Assembly: GCA_900547305.1 (NCBI GenBank)
Contig: URGH01000014.1
Span: forward strand, 1 to 48,314
DNA from: an uncultured Oscillospiraceae bacterium
GTDB taxonomy: Bacteria > Bacillota > Clostridia > Oscillospirales > Acutalibacteraceae
DNA: 48,314 nucleotides
Reading direction: 5' to 3'
Positions within the stretch are counted from its first letter, which is position 1, and every line of letters begins with the position of its first letter. The position numbers and the translations under genes were made by a program. Positions 43,559-48,314 of this stretch are shown here, piece by piece. The notes beneath the pieces were generated by a model, which was given only the letters and a program-made list of their open reading frames with translations, made no database searches and was not told where the DNA came from.

Positions 43559-44317
43559 GTGAGAGACACACAGTGGAAAAATAAAACGATAGCGTTTTTG
43601 GGCGATTCAATAACCGAGGGCGTGGGCATTACGCCCGAAAACGGCTTTTGGAAATGCCTTGAAAAGGAGCTCGGCTGCGTATCAATTTCGTTCGGTAAGA
43701 GCGGCATGGTGTTTAAGGAGCTTTGCGCGCAGGCGGATGAAATGCATAAGGTATGCGGCGATAAATTGGACGCCGTGGTGCTGTTTGCCGGAACGAACGA
43801 CTATAACGACGGCGTGCCTATGGGCAATTGGTATACAGAGCCTGCGGACCGCGAGGTTATTGTGGGGTATGGGGATGATAACACGCCGATTTACGCGACA
43901 CGTAAAAGGCGTGAGTTTAATACCGATACCTCAACCTTTCGCGGCAGTATAAACGCGGTTATGAAAAGGGTTAAAGGCTATTACCCCACAAAGCAGATAA
44001 TAATTATGACCCCGCTGCACAGGGCTTACGCCAATTTCGGGGGTAATAATATTCAGTATGATGAGATGCACACCGATAAGGGCGGCTTTTACCTTGACGA
44101 ATATATCGCGGTGCTTAAGGAGGCGCCGAACGTGTGGGCGTGCGATATCATAGATCTGCACGCAAAATCGGGGCTATTCCCGCTTGACGATACACAGGCG
44201 AGCGCATTTTTTTGCAGCAGTGAAACCGACCGACTGCACCCGAACGTTAAGGGGCATAAGCGCATAGCCGAGGCTATGGCGGCGGCAATGACCGCTATTC
44301 CGGTATTTTCGGATTAG
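43559..44317 (+). CDS. SGNH/GDSL-type esterase
   Basis: This protein of about 252 residues has block I FLGDSITEG, block III FAGTNDYND and block V TDRLHPNVKGH, giving the Ser-Asp-His set of an active SGNH hydrolase. A loop insertion (about 90-125) surrounds the substrate region. There is no signal peptide. Two GTG starts are possible, 43550 and 43559; AAGGAA is too close to the first, so I prefer the second. A likely role is removal of acetyl or other acyl groups from oligosaccharides beside GH43 and GH35. Confidence 0.88.
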   Translation: MRDTQWKNKTIAFLGDSITEGVGITPENGFWKCLEKELGCVSISFGKSGMVFKELCAQADEMHKVCGDKLDAVVLFAGTNDYNDGVPMGNWYTEPADREVIVGYGDDNTPIYATRKRREFNTDTSTFRGSINAVMKRVKGYYPTKQIIIMTPLHRAYANFGGNNIQYDEMHTDKGGFYLDEYIAVLKEAPNVWACDIIDLHAKSGLFPLDDTQASAFFCSSETDRLHPNVKGHKRIAEAMAAAMTAIPVFSD

Positions 44318-44340
44318 ACTTTTATTCAGGAGAATTTATT

Positions 44341-46161
44341 GTGGTAAAATGGAACGGCGAACGCCTTAATATAGACGGCGAGGATATACAGATACTAAGC
44401 GGGTCTATACACTATTTCAGAACCTTTCCCGAGCAGTGGGAGGATAGGCTTATAAAACTTAAAAATATGGGCTTTAACACGGTTGAAACCTATTGCTGCT
44501 GGAATTTACACGAGCCGCGTGAGGGGACATTCGTATTTGAAAAAATGCTTGATTTGGGCGCTTTTTTGGATACCGCCGCGCGCCTCGGGCTTTATGCAGT
44601 GGTGCGCCCGGGGCCGTATATATGCGGCGAGTGGGATTTCGGAGGCTTGCCCGCGTGGCTTTTAAAGGATGAAAACGCGCTTTTGAGAAGTAACGACGAA
44701 TACTATTTTTCAAGGGCTGAAAAATACATAGAGCAAATTATGAAAATAATCGCGCCGCGTATGCAGACAAACGGCGGCAATGTTATTTTGCTTGCGGCGG
44801 AAAATGAGTACGGCTCTTTTTCTAATTCGCATAAATATATGAGCAGGTGCGCGCGTCTTCTTGAAAAATACGGCACGGATATACCCATTTTCACCTCAGA
44901 CGGGCACACCCCCATGATGTTGTGCGGCGGGACTGCCGATGGCGCTCTGCCGGGGCTTGATTTCGGCTACGGCAACGGCATTTTGCCCGAGTATACGGCG
45001 GCGCTTAAAAATATTTCAGCCGATTACCCGGTGCTTCATATAGAGCACTGGATAGGCGGGCTTACCCACTGGGGCAAGCAACCGCAAAAGTACCCGCCCG
45101 AATCGGTCGGCAGGGAAATATCGCAGCAGCTTGAAAAGGGGTATCATTTTAACCTTTATATGTTTTGCGGCGGAACAAATTTCGGTTTTATGAACGGGGC
45201 AAACTCATTCCCTTATGAGAAAAACGGCAGAACCGAATACGAATACTGCCCCGACGTTACAAGCTACGAGCTTGACGGCGCCTTGACCGAGTGCGGCGAT
45301 TTAACGCCGAAATATTACGCGATTAAAAACGCGGTTGAGCGCTTTACCGGTAAGAAGCTGCCCGAAAGCCGAAATTCCGAAAAACAGAGCATAGGCAAGG
45401 TGCCGCTTACACAAAGCGCCGCGCTTTTTGAAAACCTCGGCAATATAGGCGAAAAATTCAGCGATGAATTTCCGCGTAATATGGAGCACTACGGTCAGGA
45501 CTACGGCTACATACTTTACCGCTGCCGAATAGAGCAGGGGCAGGAAATAGCCAGACTGTCGCTTAAAGACGTAAACGACAGGGCGACCGTTTATTTTAAC
45601 GGCGAGAAAATAGGCGTTATATCCCGTAATGACGATATAAAGCATATAGAGCTCGGCAAAACGGCGGAAAACGGCGGAACGCTTGATATTCTTGCGGAAA
45701 ATCAAGGACGTATAAATTACGGGCCGGATATGCTCCGCGGCGACCGCAAGGGCATTTGCGGGTATGTTTATATAACCGACCGGGTGGGCGTAAGGCAGAT
45801 ACTTTCCGATTGGGAAATTTATACCTTACCTATGAATAACCTTGAAAGGCTGAATTACGGTACGGCGCAGTCTTACCCGACATTTTTTAAGGGTGATTTT
45901 TCAGCCGAAAAAGGCAAGGATTGCTTTGTGCATTTAAAGAATTTTACAAAGGGCTTTGTTACGGTAAACGGCTTTAATATAGGCAGATACTGGAATATAG
46001 GACCGCAGCTTTCGCTATACATTCCGTGGCCGCTCCTTAAGGATAGCAATGAAATAATTGTGTTTGAGGAGGAAAGCGCCGCGGAACCGATTATCGAAAT
46101 AACCGATAAGCATATTCTAAACGGCTGCAATGAATATAAAAACGCCGAGGTTGTTATGTAA
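44341..46161 (+). CDS. GH35 beta-galactosidase
   Basis: This 606-residue enzyme starts at GTG 44341 with GGAG upstream. Family marks are LSGSIHYFRTFPEQWEDRL, TVETYCCWNLHEP, RPGPYICGEWDFGGLPAWL, and the acid/base E156 in LAAENEYGS. The nucleophile is E235 in HIEHWIGG, where the common family residue after Glu is Tyr or Trp rather than His. C-terminal beta-domains (about 370-600) include FVTVNGFNIGRYWNIGPQ. There is no signal peptide, so it acts on imported beta-galactosides. It overlaps in role with the GH110 alpha-galactosidase at 11324. Confidence 0.93.
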   Translation: MVKWNGERLNIDGEDIQILSGSIHYFRTFPEQWEDRLIKLKNMGFNTVETYCCWNLHEPREGTFVFEKMLDLGAFLDTAARLGLYAVVRPGPYICGEWDFGGLPAWLLKDENALLRSNDEYYFSRAEKYIEQIMKIIAPRMQTNGGNVILLAAENEYGSFSNSHKYMSRCARLLEKYGTDIPIFTSDGHTPMMLCGGTADGALPGLDFGYGNGILPEYTAALKNISADYPVLHIEHWIGGLTHWGKQPQKYPPESVGREISQQLEKGYHFNLYMFCGGTNFGFMNGANSFPYEKNGRTEYEYCPDVTSYELDGALTECGDLTPKYYAIKNAVERFTGKKLPESRNSEKQSIGKVPLTQSAALFENLGNIGEKFSDEFPRNMEHYGQDYGYILYRCRIEQGQEIARLSLKDVNDRATVYFNGEKIGVISRNDDIKHIELGKTAENGGTLDILAENQGRINYGPDMLRGDRKGICGYVYITDRVGVRQILSDWEIYTLPMNNLERLNYGTAQSYPTFFKGDFSAEKGKDCFVHLKNFTKGFVTVNGFNIGRYWNIGPQLSLYIPWPLLKDSNEIIVFEEESAAEPIIEITDKHILNGCNEYKNAEVVM

Positions 46162-46175
46162 CGGGGTGAAAATTT

Positions 46176-47153
46176 ATGAGACTTAACGATTTAATTTGCG
46201 ACGGGGTTATTTTTCAGGCGAATAAGCCTATACGGATATTCGGCACGGGCGGCGGAAGCGTGGAAATCGAGCTTTGCTCGAATACTTACAGCGACATTGC
46301 GGTAGGCACGGAGTGGTGCGCCGAGCTGCCGCCTATGGACTACGGCGGACCGTATGAGCTTAAAGTTACGCTTGACGGCAGAGAGAGGATAATAAAGGAT
46401 GTTTATATAGGCGACGTATATATTTTGGCGGGGCAGTCAAATTTGCAGTTTAAGCTTAAGGAATCCGACTATCCCGCAGAGCTTTATGCAACCGACCCGC
46501 TGCTGCGCTTTTTCCACAACGAGCGCCCCGAGCAGAGCGAAAGCTTTTTCCCGCAGGACGGCTGGGTAAGCGCGCGGGCAGACCGCGACGGCGGCTTTTC
46601 CTGCATAGGCTATTTCGCGGGTACATATCTTCGCGCAAAAAGAAACCACGCGGTAGGGTTTATAACCTGTTATCAGGGTGCGGCGAATATACAGGCATAT
46701 CTGCCTGACGAGGCATTTGAAAACCCACTTTTTAATATTCCCGATGAGGAGCGCAGGGACGATTATCCGTGGAATAAGGGACATTCGCAGCTTTATAATT
46801 TTCAGGTTAAAAAAACAGCACCGTTTTCCGCTGCGGGAATTATATGGTACCAGGGCGAGAGCAATGCCTCAACCAAAGAAAGCGAAGTATACGGCGATAT
46901 GCTTTTGTACCTTATAAATTCATGGCGTATTGCGTTTAAAGATGATAAGCTGCCCTTTACGGTAGTGCAGCTGCCCGATTTTTTAAACTGCGACGTTGAA
47001 TCATGGAAAAAAATACAAAAGGCGCAGGCGGAAATCGGAGCGAGAACACCGTATGTGAAAACGGTAATAAGCCGTGACGTTTGCGAAAACACGGATATCC
47101 ACCCGAAGAAAAAGTATAAACTTTCAGAAAGAATAGCGCAGTCACTTTTATAA
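46176..47153 (+). CDS. Sialate O-acetylesterase-like SGNH hydrolase
   Basis: This 325-residue protein has the family block I VYILAGQSNLQFKL, the block WYQGESNAS, and a C-terminal DIHPKKK (catalytic Asp-x-His). The start follows GGGGTGA. An N-terminal beta-domain (about 1-80) precedes the hydrolase fold. It is shorter than typical sialate O-acetylesterases (about 450-500), lacking the second beta-insert. The substrate could be an O-acetylated sialic acid or another acetyl-sugar. It ends the last glycan run; a terminator follows at 47166. Confidence 0.8.
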   Translation: MRLNDLICDGVIFQANKPIRIFGTGGGSVEIELCSNTYSDIAVGTEWCAELPPMDYGGPYELKVTLDGRERIIKDVYIGDVYILAGQSNLQFKLKESDYPAELYATDPLLRFFHNERPEQSESFFPQDGWVSARADRDGGFSCIGYFAGTYLRAKRNHAVGFITCYQGAANIQAYLPDEAFENPLFNIPDEERRDDYPWNKGHSQLYNFQVKKTAPFSAAGIIWYQGESNASTKESEVYGDMLLYLINSWRIAFKDDKLPFTVVQLPDFLNCDVESWKKIQKAQAEIGARTPYVKTVISRDVCENTDIHPKKKYKLSERIAQSLL

Positions 47154-47165
47154 TAAACCGAAAGA

Positions 47166-47196
47166 CGTCGCCGCATTTTATGCGGCGACGCTTTTT
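47166..47196 (+). terminator. Intrinsic terminator of the last glycan gene run
   Basis: CGTCGCCGCA (47166-47175) and TGCGGCGACG (47181-47190) form a 10-bp GC-rich stem with loop TTTTA, followed by C and five T residues. Confidence 0.93.
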
Positions 47197-47231
47197 GTAT
47201 GAATAAAACGGCAAATTTTCCGTAAAACCGC

Positions 47232-47260
47232 TTGTTTTTTTGCGATAGCCAGTGTATAAT
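47232..47260 (+). promoter_or_regulatory. Sigma-A promoter of the cytidylate-kinase-like gene
   Basis: TTGTTT (47232-47237), 17 bases, TATAAT (47255-47260). The leader to ATG 47303 is about 35 bases. Confidence 0.7.
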
Positions 47261-47302
47261 CAAATTATAGGCAAACTGTATATAAAACGGGGAGGTTGTT
47301 TT

Positions 47303-47896
47303 ATGGAAAAAAGAATTATAACGGTCAGCCGCCAGTTCGGCAGCGGCGGAAGAACAGTGGGCAGACGGCTTGCCGAAAAGCTCGGCGTGCCGTTTTACGA
47401 TAAAGAGCTTGTTAAAAAGGTTGCGGAGGAAACAGGGCTTGACGCGGCGTTTGTAGAGGAAAAGGGCGAGTTTTCGCCTTCAAAAAGCTTTTTCAGCTTT
47501 GCTATGTCGCAGGGGGTTCAGTGTATGCCTAACGGACTTTCGCTTTCTGATTTTATTTACTGCGCGCAGCGGCAGGTTATTTTAAAGCTTGCGGAGCAGC
47601 CCTGCGTAATAGTGGGCAGATGCGCCGATTTTATACTCAAAGACCGCGAGGATTGCTTCCATACCTTTATCCATTCCGATATTAAAAGCCGCGCGGAGCG
47701 CATTGTAAAGCTCTACGGTGAAAGTGAGAAAAAGCCGGAGCAGCGCCTTGCCGATAAGGATAAGAAAAGGAAAATGTATTATAAGCATTATACCGACCGC
47801 GAGTGGGGCGACGCTGTAAATTACGATATTTGCCTTGATTCGGGCAGGCTCGGCATAGATAAATGCGTTGATTTGATTATTGAAGCAATGAAATAA
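47303..47896 (+). CDS. Cytidylate-kinase-like protein
   Basis: This 197-residue P-loop protein has RIITVSRQFGSGGRTVGRRLAEKLGVPFYDKELVKKVAEETG, where the GSGGRTVG loop replaces the classical GKS Walker A. This variant is widespread in Clostridia as the 'cytidylate kinase-like' family, often next to transporter genes. A LID-like basic segment lies at about 145-165 (DKDKKRKMYYKHYTDREWG). The substrate is not known. ATG 47303 follows GGGGAGG. It is followed after 16 bases by the MATE gene. Confidence 0.85.
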   Translation: MEKRIITVSRQFGSGGRTVGRRLAEKLGVPFYDKELVKKVAEETGLDAAFVEEKGEFSPSKSFFSFAMSQGVQCMPNGLSLSDFIYCAQRQVILKLAEQPCVIVGRCADFILKDREDCFHTFIHSDIKSRAERIVKLYGESEKKPEQRLADKDKKRKMYYKHYTDREWGDAVNYDICLDSGRLGIDKCVDLIIEAMK

Positions 47897-47912
47897 AAAG
47901 GAATTTTAAAAA

Positions 47913-48299
47913 ATGAAATTTGATTCAAAGAGTATGCGCGAGGGGCCCATACTCAAAAGCGTAATTGTTTATACTGTCCCGATAATTTTAACCGGGCTTT
48001 TGCAGTTGCTTTTTAATGCGGCGGATTTAATAGTAGTAGGGTGGTTCAGCGGCAGCGATTCGGTGGCGGCAGTGGGCGCTACCGGTGCGCTTACTAACCT
48101 GATTATAAATTTGTTCATAGGTCTGTCCGTCGGTGCTGGCGTTGCCGTGGCTCAGGGCTTGGGCGCGGGCAACGGTATGTTCGACGCGATGGCAGCCGAC
48201 ACGGACTATGTGTTCGCCTATGTGTGCGAAGAATGGGGGCTGATCCTCGGCGTGCTGCTGGTGAAGGCGCTGGAAAAGAGTCGGATCGCGAAAGCATAA
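47913..48299 (+). CDS. MATE-family efflux protein N-terminus fused to unrelated sequence
   Basis: Residues 1-86 are typical MATE: ILKSVIVYTVPIILTGLLQ, FNAADLIVVGWFSGSDSVAAVGATG, LFIGLSVGAGVAVAQGLGAGN. The family is about 450 residues, but here homology stops at about 48173, and a stop follows 42 codons later. The foreign tail contains TDYVFAYVCEEWGLILG, which resembles a segment of FtsW/RodA/SpoVE proteins, and uses GC-rich codons (CTG, ATC, GTG) unlike the ATA/CTT-rich usage of the rest of the window. A ribosome site (GGAGAG) and an ATG at 48312 begin a further gene at the window edge. Either a rearranged gene or a contig-end chimera. Confidence 0.7.
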   Translation: MKFDSKSMREGPILKSVIVYTVPIILTGLLQLLFNAADLIVVGWFSGSDSVAAVGATGALTNLIINLFIGLSVGAGVAVAQGLGAGNGMFDAMAADTDYVFAYVCEEWGLILGVLLVKALEKSRIAKA

Positions 48300-48314
48300 A
48301 GGAGAGTTTCTATG

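Noticed and set aside
1..48314. CRISPR arrays, tRNA or rRNA genes, known riboswitches
   Set aside because: I saw no regularly spaced direct repeats, cloverleaf sequences or conserved riboswitch cores; intergenic spaces are mostly too short. A covariance-model scan was not possible.

Overview
The window looks like a chromosomal segment of a spore-forming, anaerobic, carbohydrate-degrading member of the Clostridia (Oscillospiraceae/Ruminococcus-like gut Firmicutes). The reasons are a cotJABC spore-coat operon, a biotin-dependent Na+ pump decarboxylase, AGGAGG-type ribosome binding sites, CUT1 sugar transporters without their own ATPase, and dockerin-like domains. This placement is inferred from gene content only.

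Layout. 1-1040 (minus): a Na+-translocating decarboxylase cluster (gamma subunit, biotin carrier, beta subunit cut by the window edge). 1298-7188: the cotJABC operon, in which cotJC is split by a 4,795-bp insertion (about 2204-6998). The insertion carries a large serine recombinase, a coupled 42-residue leader peptide, an HD-domain protein and a TIR/SEFIR-domain protein. Joining the two cotJC parts across the shared 8-bp sequence GCAGCAGA restores a 198-codon frame. The element therefore has the layout of a skin-like, developmentally excised intervening element with a possible anti-phage cargo. 7233-11073: a YitT-family membrane protein and a copper operon (copA-csoR-copZ) with a CsoR-type operator in its promoter.

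11259-47153 is a large glycan-utilisation region. A first operon (11324-18375) encodes a GH110-like alpha-galactosidase, a small secreted dockerin-like protein, a 1,472-residue secreted multimodular DUF4832 protein and an SGNH esterase. It is followed by a convergent AraC regulator. A second run of same-strand genes (19557-41210) encodes two CUT1 transporters (two solute-binding proteins, four permeases) around an NHL/TPR/Yip1-like membrane protein and a DUF5696 lipoprotein. It continues with a 1,881-residue membrane-anchored multimodular protein carrying an SGNH domain, a DUF4832 lipoprotein and a dockerin-bearing repeat protein. After a small structured repeat, 41448-47153 adds an RpiB-like isomerase, GH43, GH35, an SGNH esterase and a sialate-O-acetylesterase-like protein. 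A plausible division of labour is surface proteins that bind and trim an acylated, galactose-rich glycan, two importers that take up oligosaccharides, and cytosolic esterases and glycosidases that finish degradation. The substrate is not known from sequence.

The window ends with a cytidylate-kinase-like gene and a MATE transporter gene whose reading frame departs from the family near 48174. The composition also changes there, which may mark an assembly chimera.

Most notable points: (i) the cotJC intervening element, with predicted attachment sites, a sporulation-type promoter for the recombinase and sigma-A promoters for the cargo; (ii) a family of about 13 repeated, unassigned modules shared by three large secreted proteins.
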